A DNA stretch of 64,000 bases, taken from assembly GCA_902624085.1 (NCBI GenBank), contig CACNWD010000003.1:23045-87044 (forward strand), read 5' to 3'. This DNA is from an uncultured Prochlorococcus sp. GTDB lineage: Bacteria; Cyanobacteriota; Cyanobacteriia; PCC-6307; Cyanobiaceae. A program made the translations under genes and the position numbers. Below the pieces are notes generated by a model. It saw only the letters and a list, made by a program, of their open reading frames with translations. It was not told where the DNA came from and did no database searches. This document shows, piece after piece, positions 6,717-16,154 of this stretch (the first letter of the stretch is position 1; every line of letters starts with the position of its first letter).

Positions 6717-9173
6717 ATGAAAGTTTCTCAAAATTGGTTAAAAGAGCTAGTCGATATAAATACTACGCCTGAACAACTATCCGAAAAACTATCAATTGGT
6801 GGGTTTGAAGTCGAATCATTAGTTGATACTTCATCTAAATTTAAAGGTATAGTATTAGGAAAAGTATTATCAGCAGAAAAACATAGTAATTCAGATAAAT
6901 TATCTATTTGTAAGGTAGATATTGGAACTGAGCAATTACAAATAATTTGCGGGGCAAATAACGTAAAGTCAGATATATTTGTGTATGTTGCCACGATTGG
7001 AGCATATCTAGAGAAAATTGATTTAACAATAAAATCAACTGAAATTAGGGGAGTATATAGCGAAGGTATGATTTGTTCTCTTGAAGAACTTGGATTTGAA
7101 AAAAAAAGTGATGGTATAGCAATAGTGGAGAAATCAGTTTATCAAAAATTTGAATTAGGTACACCAATTTCTGAATTATTAGAACTTAACGATTTTATAT
7201 ATGAATTAGCAATTACTGCTAATAGACCTGATGGAATGTCAATGATTGGAATTGCACGGGAAGTATCTGCATTATTACAAACTAAACTTACTGATCTGGA
7301 AATTACTGAAAATATATCAATAAATGAATTTCATCCACAGATAAAAGATACTAACTCAATCAATCATGATTCAATTTATTCAATAACAACTATTAGTAAT
7401 ATTAACGGAAAAAAAATATCACCAAAATGGTTGAAAGACAGACTAGAGAAATCAGATATTAAATCTATTAATTTAATTGTTGATATCACTAATTATATTC
7501 TTTTAGAACAGGGTCAACCATTACATGCATTTGATAAAGATAAATTATCAAAGTTAATAGGTAAAACTGCATCACAAAATGATTTTGGTATTAGAGATGC
7601 TAATGAGGGAGAAACTCTTCAGGGATTGGATGGCAATATTTATAATCTGAATAATAATATAACTGTTATTACATGTGCAGATATTCCTGTAGCAATAGCA
7701 GGAGTAATTGGAGGCCTTGAAACATCAGTTACTGATACAACAACATCAATATTTTTGGAAGCAGCTGTATTTAATCCTAGCTCTATTAGAAAATCATCTA
7801 AAGAAATTGGTTTAAGAACAGAATCTAGTAGTCGTTTTGAAAAGGGCATATCAAATAAAAATACAGTTCTTTCCATAAAAAGAGCTATTAAATTGTTTAA
7901 TGAATTTTTTAATATCTCAAACCAAAAGCTTTTTATATCAAAGAACGTTAGCGACAATTTAAAATTAATAAAATTACGAAGAGATAGAATTCACAAAATA
8001 TTAGGGCCAATAAAAATTAATAGTACAGAAAACAAAACTAATATAATTAAAAGAAATTTAAATGATAAAGAGATAACGGATAAACTAGAATTAATTGGTT
8101 GTACTTTAATAAATAAAAATTACGGATGGGATGTTGAAGTTGTACCTAATAGATCTCAAGACCTCTTCAGAGAAATCGATTTAATTGAAGAAATAGCAAG
8201 ATTAATAGGCTATGATTTATTTGATGAAAATATACCGAATCCTCTTTTTCCGGGAAAATTAACAAATTCTCAGAATTCAATTAGAAAAATTAGACAAGGA
8301 TTTATAAATTCAGGTTTTAACGAGGTATTAACTTATTCATTGGTACCTAACAGCAAAGATAATAGGATTAGGATTACAAATCCTCTATTGAAAGAGACAA
8401 GTTGTCTAAGAAATAATTTATGGGAAGATCATATAAAAATTGTAAATCAAAATATTAACTCAGGAAGTAGTAATTGTTGGATCTTTGAAATAGGTAAAAT
8501 TTTTACAGTCATAAATAATAATTTTATTGAAGAAGAAATTATTAATGGTGTAATTTGTGGGGAAAATAAATTTGAATCATGGGACAATTCTGGAAAAGAA
8601 AAGGAACTAGATTACTTTGAAGCAAGAGGAAAGCTAAGAGAAGCATTAGATTCACTAAAGATCACTATATTCGATAAAACTACTGAAAAAATACATTTTT
8701 TACACCCAGGAAGAACTGCATTACTATTTATTGAGGGTAAAGAATCAGGTTATTTTGGTCAAATTCACCCCAAATATAAGATGGAAAAAAATATCTCTAA
8801 AAATATATATCTCTTTAATATAAAACTTACTAATATTACAGAGGCATGTACAAGAAAAAACAAGTGGAATCCTGTTTTTAAAAATTACCCAACCGTACCG
8901 AAAATTGAGCGTGATATAAATTTTATATTTAATAAAAAATACTTTATTAATGAAATACTTACATTTATAAGGAAATCAGGCAAGAATTTATTGGAAGATG
9001 TAAATCTTGTAGATATATACACAGATGAATCATTAGGTAATGATAATGTTAGTTACACTTTTAGACTTACATATAGGGGACAAAATAAAACACTAAAAGA
9101 TTCTGACATTACTGAACTAAATAATAGTATTATTTCTAATATAGAAAATAAATACTCAGCGAAAATTAGATAA
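6717..9173 (+). CDS. pheT: phenylalanyl-tRNA synthetase beta subunit
   Basis: This is the beta chain of the alpha2-beta2 enzyme that charges tRNA-Phe. Domains in order are the N-terminal EMAP/OB tRNA-binding region (about 40-150, with AEKHSNSDKLSICKVDIG), the B3/B4 editing region (around 200-390, with GLRTESSSRFEKG), the B5 domain (about 410-500), the catalytic-like core, and a C-terminal ferredoxin-fold anticodon-binding domain ending SYTFRLTYRGQNKTL. At 818 residues it is full length. pheS is not in this window, so the two subunits are unlinked here. A long palindrome-containing noncoding stretch follows. Confidence 0.97.
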   Translation: MKVSQNWLKELVDINTTPEQLSEKLSIGGFEVESLVDTSSKFKGIVLGKVLSAEKHSNSDKLSICKVDIGTEQLQIICGANNVKSDIFVYVATIGAYLEKIDLTIKSTEIRGVYSEGMICSLEELGFEKKSDGIAIVEKSVYQKFELGTPISELLELNDFIYELAITANRPDGMSMIGIAREVSALLQTKLTDLEITENISINEFHPQIKDTNSINHDSIYSITTISNINGKKISPKWLKDRLEKSDIKSINLIVDITNYILLEQGQPLHAFDKDKLSKLIGKTASQNDFGIRDANEGETLQGLDGNIYNLNNNITVITCADIPVAIAGVIGGLETSVTDTTTSIFLEAAVFNPSSIRKSSKEIGLRTESSSRFEKGISNKNTVLSIKRAIKLFNEFFNISNQKLFISKNVSDNLKLIKLRRDRIHKILGPIKINSTENKTNIIKRNLNDKEITDKLELIGCTLINKNYGWDVEVVPNRSQDLFREIDLIEEIARLIGYDLFDENIPNPLFPGKLTNSQNSIRKIRQGFINSGFNEVLTYSLVPNSKDNRIRITNPLLKETSCLRNNLWEDHIKIVNQNINSGSSNCWIFEIGKIFTVINNNFIEEEIINGVICGENKFESWDNSGKEKELDYFEARGKLREALDSLKITIFDKTTEKIHFLHPGRTALLFIEGKESGYFGQIHPKYKMEKNISKNIYLFNIKLTNITEACTRKNKWNPVFKNYPTVPKIERDINFIFNKKYFINEILTFIRKSGKNLLEDVNLVDIYTDESLGNDNVSYTFRLTYRGQNKTLKDSDITELNNSIISNIENKYSAKIR

Positions 9174-9490
9174 ACATAGAATCTACAAAGTATTACATGA
9201 GACTCGTGAATAGTCCAGTTATAAGTCTTAAACAAGATAAATGATTTACCTGTGATTCTTTTTTCTCATACAAGCAATTTGCTTAATTAAAAAGAAAATG
9301 GTAGCAAAGAAAAATATAAAATAATTAGCAAATATCGATTAAATAGTGGAGTACTGCCTATGAGACAGCTCATTATTCCATAAACATGTTTAATGTCAAT
9401 GATTCTCAGGTGTTATAATATAATTGGACAATAATAGGACAGGATCAAGGTAGAATTAATAACAAGAAAATTAATCTTATAATTCTCCTT

Positions 9491-9523
9491 TAAGACTTCT
9501 CAGTAGACTAGTTTCTAGTCTTA
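9491..9523. repeat. nested inverted repeat AGACTAG-TTT-CTAGTCT
   Basis: A perfect seven-base inverted repeat, AGACTAG (9505-9511) and CTAGTCT (9515-9521), flanks a TTT loop. An alternative outer stem pairs TAAGACT (9491-9497) with AGTCTTA (9517-9523), so two mutually exclusive hairpins are possible. No T-run follows, so it is not a standard intrinsic terminator. Confidence 0.7.
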
Positions 9524-9661
9524 TATGCGACTAATTATACATTTTTTCTATAAATTCTTTTATTGAAATGCTCCTTGATATATGTCAGTAATATGCATTA
9601 TAAAATTGAATACTTTTATATCAATTTTTAAATTATATTAATGATAAAAATATAGCCTCAT

Positions 9662-9679
9662 TAGTCTAATATTAGACTA
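9662..9679. repeat. 18-bp perfect palindrome TAGTCTAATATTAGACTA
   Basis: The 18 bases are an exact palindrome with no spacer, which is better suited to binding a dimeric protein than to forming an RNA hairpin. The half-site TAGTCTAAT shares its TAGTCTA core with the neighbouring elements. Confidence 0.75.
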
Positions 9680-9685
9680 TCATCT

Positions 9686-9702
9686 AGACTAAGAATTAGT
9701 CT
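9686..9702. repeat. inverted repeat AGACTAA-GAA-TTAGTCT
   Basis: Seven-base arms flank a GAA loop, six bases after the 18-bp palindrome. The arm AGACTAA differs from the first element's AGACTAG by one base. Together the elements suggest repeated use of one core motif rather than chance. Confidence 0.7.
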
Positions 9703-9849
9703 TGTATAAGAATAATAAGACTACTATCTTACTTTTTAAAATTTTATTTTTTCCACTTTTATTATTTTTATTAATTATCATGAAGTGACAATACTATTTA
9801 AAAAGTGTCATTCTGTTCATCAAAAGAATCTAAAAGTTTTTTTCAAAAA

Positions 9850-9963
9850 ATGAAATTAGAAATGCTAAATAATATAAAAGATTCGTTAGAACGCAAAACT
9901 GCCTCAGTATTAGCTTCAATAGAAGTTCTTGAACGTCAAATTGAAAGAGACAATGAAAATTAG
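9850..9963 (+). CDS. possible 37-residue helical protein
   Basis: An ATG at 9850 opens a 37-codon frame ending in TAG at 9961-9963, four bases from the convergent Ap4A phosphorylase stop. The product begins MKLEMLNNIKDSLERKTASV and ends LASIEVLERQIERDNEN. It is strongly amphipathic and helix- or coiled-coil-like, with charged residues spaced as in real proteins. It was too short for the ORF track. No clear ribosome binding site is seen, and I recognise no family. The lack of wasted bases before the next gene favours a real gene. Confidence 0.5.
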   Translation: MKLEMLNNIKDSLERKTASVLASIEVLERQIERDNEN

Positions 9964-9967
9964 ACAT

Positions 9968-10798
9968 TTATAAATAATTCTCTAATAACCTCTCAGGTCC
10001 AAATTTTTTTAAATAATTTATATCTGATTTTTCTGTAACTAATATATAGCCAGCAAATCCAAGAGCATTAACACTAATCCCATATATATTATCTGTTTTT
10101 CTTTTTATTAGTAGCATCCATTGATTTGTAAAAATCAAATTATATGGATATCTTGGCTTTTTATCTATTTCGGGCTTTCCTAAACCTATTTTATATGATA
10201 AATCTTTGTAAATTTCGTAAATATTTTCTTTATTTAAAGTTTTTGAAAATTTTTTTAAAATTATACTTTTGTAGAATCTCTGATTTTTATAGTTTATATC
10301 ATCAAAGTCTAGAATCCATTTTTCTCTAGGACAAGATAACTGTGATGGATCTCTCCTTAACAATTGAATATGACGATGAGGTTGACTTGCACCTGCCAAA
10401 GGGCCGCTATTAAAAAACCACAAACCAGTTGTATCTTTATTAACTTCTTTTATAGCTTCCCAATCTTTGACATCAATCCATCCATTTTGTTCTTTCCATT
10501 CATTGGTAATTAAGAGTATATGTCCTAGTTGAACTGGATATTTATTTAAAATGAGTTGGTGGTTTTTTCCAATAGAATCAATTTCCAGAATATTATCCCA
10601 TGGTCTGAATGGATTAATTTTGGGTCCTATTAAAGTACTTTTTTTAAATTTAGTAATATCTAATTCACGAATAACAAAATCATTACCTTTATATAGTTTT
10701 TTTGTAATATCAGTTGTATGTAATGGAAATAAACTTTTAGAATTTATAGAGATCTTTGTTTTTTGCAAAGCCTTTTCCCAATATATTTCTTTCCTCAT
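9968..10798 (-). CDS. Ap4A phosphorylase (ATP adenylyltransferase)
   Basis: This HIT-superfamily enzyme splits diadenosine tetraphosphate by phosphorolysis into ATP and ADP. The catalytic histidine motif is SQPHRHIQLL, with HRHIQ at 141-145, and the substrate-contact region NPFRPWDN lies before it. LNKYPVQLGHILLITNEW is a typical family block. Length (276 aa) fits cyanobacterial members. It stands alone on the minus strand, 63 bases from the DUF2237 gene. Confidence 0.9.
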   Translation of the reverse strand: MRKEIYWEKALQKTKISINSKSLFPLHTTDITKKLYKGNDFVIRELDITKFKKSTLIGPKINPFRPWDNILEIDSIGKNHQLILNKYPVQLGHILLITNEWKEQNGWIDVKDWEAIKEVNKDTTGLWFFNSGPLAGASQPHRHIQLLRRDPSQLSCPREKWILDFDDINYKNQRFYKSIILKKFSKTLNKENIYEIYKDLSYKIGLGKPEIDKKPRYPYNLIFTNQWMLLIKRKTDNIYGISVNALGFAGYILVTEKSDINYLKKFGPERLLENYL

Positions 10799-10861
10799 TT
10801 AGAAATTATCAAGAAATTATTTATAATATCTCATATTGTAGAAAATAAGGATAAATAATTT

Positions 10862-11230
10862 TTATTTATTAGTAATATATTGATATTTTTTTAACTCATT
10901 TAGTTTTAATGAATTTAAGACAATAATATTTGTAGCCTCTAAAATAACTAATGGTGCTAATCCATCATCTCTAGCTTCTTTCCATCGCTCTAGACATATG
11001 CACCAATGATCTCCATTTTTTAAACCAGGAAATGAATATTCTGGTACTGGAGTTGTTAAATCATTTCCTTGAGATTTACTATAATTTAAAAAATTATCAT
11101 TCATTACACAACATATTGAATGTTTTCCACTATCAGATAAATCGTATCTACAAAATCCGTCCCTGAACCAACCTGTTAAAGGTTTGCAGCTACAGATTTC
11201 GAGCTTTTCTCCAAAAACATTTTTTTCCAT
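10862..11230 (-). CDS. DUF2237 family protein
   Basis: A 122-residue protein of the small bacterial DUF2237 family. Recognisable blocks are KPLTGWFRDGFCRYD, GNDLTTPVPEYSFPGLKNGDHWCICLERWKEA and APLVILEATN. Several Cys residues (CSC, FC, ICC, WCIC) and a His could bind metal, but no role is established. It may be transcribed with the Ap4A phosphorylase, whose start is 63 bases downstream. Confidence 0.85.
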   Translation of the reverse strand: MEKNVFGEKLEICSCKPLTGWFRDGFCRYDLSDSGKHSICCVMNDNFLNYSKSQGNDLTTPVPEYSFPGLKNGDHWCICLERWKEARDDGLAPLVILEATNIIVLNSLKLNELKKYQYITNK

Positions 11231-11362
11231 TCTTTAATAAGTAGATATATCAATTATAAAAAAAAGTAAATAAATAATAAATACTACGACATTCTTATGA
11301 AATAAGGTTGACGAGTATGGGGGGTAAAGAGGTAAAAATTCTATAGAAGCATTCTAAAATTT

Positions 11363-11581
11363 ATGGATTGGGAATTCACCGAAGATAGTGCTTTTAAGGC
11401 GTTATATGAAGCATTTAAAGAAAATGAAGAAGAATCTGCAATGGAATTTCTTGTTAGTAATGGCGCTGACTTTTATCTCGAATTAATTCAAAATGCTGCT
11501 GGTGAGGGAATTGATTTAAGCGATAATGAAGTAATGGAAGAATTTCAACAAGAGGTTATAGAATCATTAGAGGCGAATTAA
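11363..11581 (+). CDS. small acidic cyanobacterial protein
   Basis: A 72-residue, very acidic protein starting MDWEFTEDSAFKALYEAF and ending EVIESLEAN. It has no membrane segment and is predicted helical from its pattern. It looks like a conserved short cyanobacterial protein of unknown function. It ends 15 bases before the convergent metH stop. The gap holds an AT-only inverted repeat (AATTAAT/ATTAATT) that could act as a weak bidirectional terminator. Confidence 0.7.
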   Translation: MDWEFTEDSAFKALYEAFKENEEESAMEFLVSNGADFYLELIQNAAGEGIDLSDNEVMEEFQQEVIESLEAN

Positions 11582-11596
11582 TTTAAGAAAGATTAA

Positions 11597-14500
11597 TTAA
11601 GTACTAAAATATTTCGCTTTTGAATGAAGAGAAACAATTGCGGTGGTACTCTGTTCTGGGTGTAATTGCTCAGATTCATCCATAGTAAGATTTATGCGAT
11701 CAGCATCTAGTAATAGTAGTTGAGCTTTTGAATCAGATACCTTAGGGCAAGCAGGATAGCCAAATGAGTATCTTGAACCTCTATACTTTTGGGAAAGTAT
11801 TTCTTTATTAGATATATTTTTGAAATCAGAATAACCACATTCATATCTAATTTTTGCATGTATAAATTCAGCTAACGCTTCGGCTAGTTGAACTGCTAAA
11901 CCATGAAAAATTAAGTAATCACTGTATTTATCGCTATTAAATAATTCTTGGGCAAATTCGCTGGCTATCTCTCCCATTGTTACAGCTTGCATTGGAAAAC
12001 AATCTATAGGCTTTCCTTCAACAAGATCACAATAAAAATCTGCTATGCACAGTTTGCTTCCAGAAACTTGTCTTGGAAATTCAAATTTCGCTAATTGTTC
12101 GATCTCATTCTCCTTAAACAAAACAATACTATTTTTATTTCTACCGCATTTAAAATAGCCATATACTGCTTGAGGTTTAATCAAATTTTTATCATTAATA
12201 ATATTGATCCATTTATTTAGTAATGATTCTGCATAAGATTCTAAGTATTCGTTATATTCTTCAACCGTTTGATCTTTATTCTTTTTAATTTGCCATTGTC
12301 CACTGAAAAGAGCCTTTTTATCAAGATAAAATAAAAGATCCTCGATTTCAATTTCTTCACGAGTTAATATTTTTGATCCCCAAAATGGAGGTTTTACTGG
12401 CTTTTCTTCAATTGCATATGAAGATCTATCTGTAGTTATAATTTTTTTTGATATTTTTCTATTAGTTGGAATTTTATTTGGTTTTTCCGAATTATATTTA
12501 TTAGTTTTTGTATCTGCTAAGTTTATACTAATATCTTCTTTATTTATAAAACCTTTATCATCAGACCAATTGCCTGTTTTTTTACTTTTCATATATTCAT
12601 TCATAAATTTAAGATCAGTGAAAGCATCCTTGCCATAGAGAATTTTTCCTTCATAAATTTGACTACAATCTTCATTAACAAATTTTGGTGTAAGTGCAGC
12701 TCCTCCTAGTATTACTGGTACTTTTATATTTGCCTCGTTAAATGCTGCAAGATTATCCTTCATAAATGCAGTTGATTTTACTAATAATCCGCTCATCGCA
12801 ATACAATCTGCTTCATGTAATTTTTGTGCTTCAATTATTGAATGAACATCTTGCTTAATTCCAAGGTTAATTACATCATAACCATTGTTAGTAAGGATAA
12901 TATCAACTAAGTTTTTTCCAATATCATGAACATCACCTTTTACTGTTGCTATTAAGAATTTACCTTTTGAGGAAGTATTTTCAGAAGTTTCCATGAATGG
13001 TTCTAATACTGATACTGCAAACTTCATAGTTTCAGCAGACTGTAATACAAAAGGTAATTGCATTTGACCAGAGCCAAATAAATCTCCTACAACTTTCATT
13101 CCATCAAGAAGAAAGGTATTTATAATTTCTAGAGGTTTATACTTTTTTAGTGATTTATTTAATAATTCCTCTAATCCTATTTTCTCTCCATCAATAATAT
13201 GGTTTTTTAATTTTTCTTCGAGGGTTAAATTATCTTTATTTTCTCCAATTTTATTTATATCCTTAATAGATAAATCTTGAAATACTTTTGTTAATTCTAC
13301 TAATGGGTCATATATGCATATTTGATCTTTAAAAATTCTTTTATCATAAATAAGATCTAGACATATTTTCTTTGTTTCATCACTAATTTTTGATAAGGGT
13401 AATATTTTATTTGGAGCAAGAATTGCAGAATCAAGTCCAGCTTTAATACACTCATCTAAAAATATCGAATTTAAATTTATCCTTGCCAGAGGTGATAAAC
13501 CAAAACTGATATTTGATATTCCTAGAATTATATGACAATTTTTAATTTTATTCCTAATACTTTTTATAGCCAAAATTGTTTCTTTGGCATTTAATCTATC
13601 TTCCTCAATTCCTGTTGAAATTGGTAAGGCTAAAGGATCAAAGAATATTTCATGATCAGAGATACCATTAATTCTTGTTTTATTTATAGCTCTTTCAGCA
13701 ATATTAAATTTTTTTTCTGAAGTTCTAGCCATTCCATCTTCATCTATAGTGCCAATTACTAAACCTGCTCCGTAGTTAATTGCTAAATTCATAACAGTAT
13801 TAAATCTTTCTTCACCATCTTCATAATTAGTTGAATTTATAATACATTTTCCGCCGGCAGTTTTTAAACCACTTTCCATTTTTTCGTGTTCGGTGGAATC
13901 AATCATTAAAGGTAAATTAATATTAGTTACTAATCTTGATGTGATTTCTTTCATATCTTTCACACCATCACGGCCAACATAATCAACGTTCACGTCTAAA
14001 ACATGTGCATTTTCCTTCTGTTGTTGTTTAGCTATAGAAATAAGACCATCCCAATCATCCTTATTTAACAAATCCCTTACTTTTTTTGAACCACTTGCAT
14101 TCAGTCTTTCACCAACAAGTAATATTGAATTATCCTGTTTATAAGGAACCGAATTATAAATAGAAGAGGATGATGGTATAAACACATTTTCTCTAACTTT
14201 ATTCTTTATTAAATAATTATCTTTTTTAAGTTCAGAAATAATTGAAGATAAATACCTTATATGCTCAGGAGTTGTCCCACAACATCCGCCAATTATCTGG
14301 ACATCATAATCATATATGAAGTTTAGCAATTGAACTTTTAACTCTAATGGAGTTAATTTATAGTGTGCTATTCCTCCAACATTTTCTGGTAAACCTGCAT
14401 TAGGTATACAACTAATAGCGAAAGGAGAATTCTCAGAAAGATACTTAATATGTTCTTTCATTTCTGAAGGACCAGTTGCACAATTAAGACCTAATATATC

Positions 14501-15160
14501 TATATTAAAAGGCTCTAAAATTGTAAGTGCGGTAGCAATATCTGAACCAACTAACATTGTTCCTGTCGTCTCAACGGTAATTGAAACCATTATTGGAATA
14601 TCTATTGATCTCTCATTAATAATTTCATTCGCGGCTAAAAGTGCTGATTTAATTTGAAGAATATCCTGACATGTTTCGATTAATAAAAGGTCTACACCTC
14701 CATCAATTAGACCGTGAATTTGATCTTTATAAGATTCTTTAAGAACATCAAAGCTTATATGTCCAAGAGTAGGTAATTTGGTTGTTGGCCCAATTGAGCC
14801 GGCAACAAATTTAGGATTACTAGCAGTAGTGTGTTTTCCCGCACATTTTTTAGCTAAAAGTGCCGCATTTTTATTTATTTCGTAAGCCTTATGCCCTAAA
14901 TCATATTCATCTAAAACAATTGAAGTCGCTCCAAATGTATTTGTTTCTACAATATCGCAACCAGAAACAAGAAAGTCATTATGAACCTTTTCAACTGCTT
15001 TTGGTAAAGTCAAAACAAGATTTTCGTTACAACCCTCAAATTTATCTCCACCAAAATCCTCAGCACTTAAATTCATATTTTGAAAAGAAGTACCAGTACC
15101 TCCATCAAAAATAATAATTGGTTTATCATCTCTATTTAAATGCTCTCTAAAAAGTGACAT
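11597..15160 (-). CDS. metH: cobalamin-dependent methionine synthase
   Basis: This enzyme transfers the methyl group of 5-methyl-THF through methylcobalamin to homocysteine. All four modules are visible in order: the homocysteine domain (about 1-320, with the zinc ligand motif GGCCG near 292), the pterin-binding domain (about 345-620, LLVGERLNASGSKKVRDLL), the cobalamin cap and B12 domains with VKGDVHDIGKN near 742, and the SAM-dependent activation domain with RYSFGYPACP near 1132. At 1187 residues it is full length. No cobalamin riboswitch is visible upstream. ilvE precedes it by eight bases on the same strand, suggesting cotranscription. Confidence 0.98.
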   Translation of the reverse strand: MSLFREHLNRDDKPIIIFDGGTGTSFQNMNLSAEDFGGDKFEGCNENLVLTLPKAVEKVHNDFLVSGCDIVETNTFGATSIVLDEYDLGHKAYEINKNAALLAKKCAGKHTTASNPKFVAGSIGPTTKLPTLGHISFDVLKESYKDQIHGLIDGGVDLLLIETCQDILQIKSALLAANEIINERSIDIPIMVSITVETTGTMLVGSDIATALTILEPFNIDILGLNCATGPSEMKEHIKYLSENSPFAISCIPNAGLPENVGGIAHYKLTPLELKVQLLNFIYDYDVQIIGGCCGTTPEHIRYLSSIISELKKDNYLIKNKVRENVFIPSSSSIYNSVPYKQDNSILLVGERLNASGSKKVRDLLNKDDWDGLISIAKQQQKENAHVLDVNVDYVGRDGVKDMKEITSRLVTNINLPLMIDSTEHEKMESGLKTAGGKCIINSTNYEDGEERFNTVMNLAINYGAGLVIGTIDEDGMARTSEKKFNIAERAINKTRINGISDHEIFFDPLALPISTGIEEDRLNAKETILAIKSIRNKIKNCHIILGISNISFGLSPLARINLNSIFLDECIKAGLDSAILAPNKILPLSKISDETKKICLDLIYDKRIFKDQICIYDPLVELTKVFQDLSIKDINKIGENKDNLTLEEKLKNHIIDGEKIGLEELLNKSLKKYKPLEIINTFLLDGMKVVGDLFGSGQMQLPFVLQSAETMKFAVSVLEPFMETSENTSSKGKFLIATVKGDVHDIGKNLVDIILTNNGYDVINLGIKQDVHSIIEAQKLHEADCIAMSGLLVKSTAFMKDNLAAFNEANIKVPVILGGAALTPKFVNEDCSQIYEGKILYGKDAFTDLKFMNEYMKSKKTGNWSDDKGFINKEDISINLADTKTNKYNSEKPNKIPTNRKISKKIITTDRSSYAIEEKPVKPPFWGSKILTREEIEIEDLLFYLDKKALFSGQWQIKKNKDQTVEEYNEYLESYAESLLNKWINIINDKNLIKPQAVYGYFKCGRNKNSIVLFKENEIEQLAKFEFPRQVSGSKLCIADFYCDLVEGKPIDCFPMQAVTMGEIASEFAQELFNSDKYSDYLIFHGLAVQLAEALAEFIHAKIRYECGYSDFKNISNKEILSQKYRGSRYSFGYPACPKVSDSKAQLLLLDADRINLTMDESEQLHPEQSTTAIVSLHSKAKYFST

Positions 15161-15168
15161 TTAGAAAC

Positions 15169-16083
15169 TTAGTTAATTTTGATTCGTGTAACCCAACTAT
15201 CATAGTCTTTTGAACGTCCTTCCGTTATTGCTATTAACTTAGATTTTAATTTTTCCATTATTGGTCTATCTCCTACTAATTCGGTTGACTCTATTTGTTT
15301 TATTGGAGTTATCTTTGCAGCAGTACCTGTTAAGAAAACTTCATCAGCAATAAATAATTCTGTTTTATCTACGGGTCTTTCAATTACATTTAATCCCATA
15401 GATTTTGCTAATTCTATAACGCTAGCTCTAGTTATCCCTTCAAGAATATCCTGATCAACTCCAGGCGTTATTAAATCTCCATCTCTAACTATAAATAAAT
15501 TCATACCACTAGCTTCACTAACTTTACCACTAGAATTTAATAGCAATGCCTCATCAAAACCAGAAAGACTTGCTTCTGTTTTTGCTAATGAACTTGTTAT
15601 ATATGCACCACTAATCTTACCTCTTAAAGGAAGAGATCTATCTTCCTGTCTTGACCAACTACTCATACGACAAGTAACACCCTCAGGAGAAAGATAATCG
15701 CCAAGTTCTATACAATAAATAAAAAAATTTGTCTCAATATTATGTAACCTTGGAGCAATACCTAAATCACTTGTGTAAACAAATGGCCTTATATAAATTG
15801 GTTTATCAGGTTTGTTTATTTTAATAATCTTTTCCAAGGCACTAAAAACATAATCATCTTTTAATTCAGTCAAAAGAAATTTTGCGCTTTGAGTAAGTCT
15901 TTTAATATGCCTGTCTGTTCTAAATAAAAGAAATTCATTCTTATCAGATGGATTAGGTATTGCCCTCATGCCACCAAAAGCAGCTGTTCCATAATGTAGA
16001 GCATGAGTCGCTATTGATATTTTGGCTTCAGCGAATGGAATACATTCTCCGTTAAACCATGCATATGGAAGGAATTGATGCAT
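15169..16083 (-). CDS. ilvE: branched-chain amino acid aminotransferase
   Basis: This class IV PLP aminotransferase carries out the last step of Leu, Ile and Val synthesis. The PLP lysine lies in RGKISGAYITSSLAKTEA (Lys156), followed by DEALLLNSSGKVSEASGMNLF, which is diagnostic for the BCAT fold. The N-terminal YAWFNGECIPFAEAKIS and the sugar-free HALHYGTAAFGG block also fit. Length (304 aa) is standard. It is directly upstream of metH on the same strand and divergent from cobN across 71 bases. Confidence 0.96.
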   Translation of the reverse strand: MHQFLPYAWFNGECIPFAEAKISIATHALHYGTAAFGGMRAIPNPSDKNEFLLFRTDRHIKRLTQSAKFLLTELKDDYVFSALEKIIKINKPDKPIYIRPFVYTSDLGIAPRLHNIETNFFIYCIELGDYLSPEGVTCRMSSWSRQEDRSLPLRGKISGAYITSSLAKTEASLSGFDEALLLNSSGKVSEASGMNLFIVRDGDLITPGVDQDILEGITRASVIELAKSMGLNVIERPVDKTELFIADEVFLTGTAAKITPIKQIESTELVGDRPIMEKLKSKLIAITEGRSKDYDSWVTRIKIN

Positions 16084-16154
16084 TTGTAGTAATAAAAATG
16101 AGTTAAGATTTAATTTGTATACTTAACTATTGTAAACCCAATTCATATTTGTAA

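Larger units (their letters stand above)
9174..9849. other. 676-base noncoding stretch with palindrome cluster
   Basis: No ORF of convincing length occurs between the pheT stop and the small ORF at 9850. The stretch carries at least three hairpin-forming elements built on the same core, AGACTA/TAGTCT (listed separately), plus further isolated copies of AGTCTTA (9224-9230) and AAGACT (9717-9722). It could hold a noncoding RNA or a protein-binding array. I cannot match it to a known Prochlorococcus ncRNA such as Yfr1, because the ACTCCTCACAC loop is absent. Confidence 0.6.

Noticed and set aside
7640-7957. Minus-strand ORF of 105 residues
   Set aside because: Shadow within pheT, whose conserved domains cover this stretch.
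9287-9373. Minus-strand 28-residue hydrophobic ORF
   Set aside because: It starts with ATG and is membrane-like, but is too short, has no ribosome binding site and matches nothing I recognise; AT-rich noncoding DNA easily gives such frames.
14860-15114. Plus-strand ORF of 84 residues
   Set aside because: Antisense to the start of metH; composition (His/Gln/Leu-rich) is typical of a shadow frame.
16084-16154. Cobalamin riboswitch upstream of cobN or ilvE-metH
   Set aside because: The gap is 71 bases, far too short, and no B12-box-like sequence is visible.
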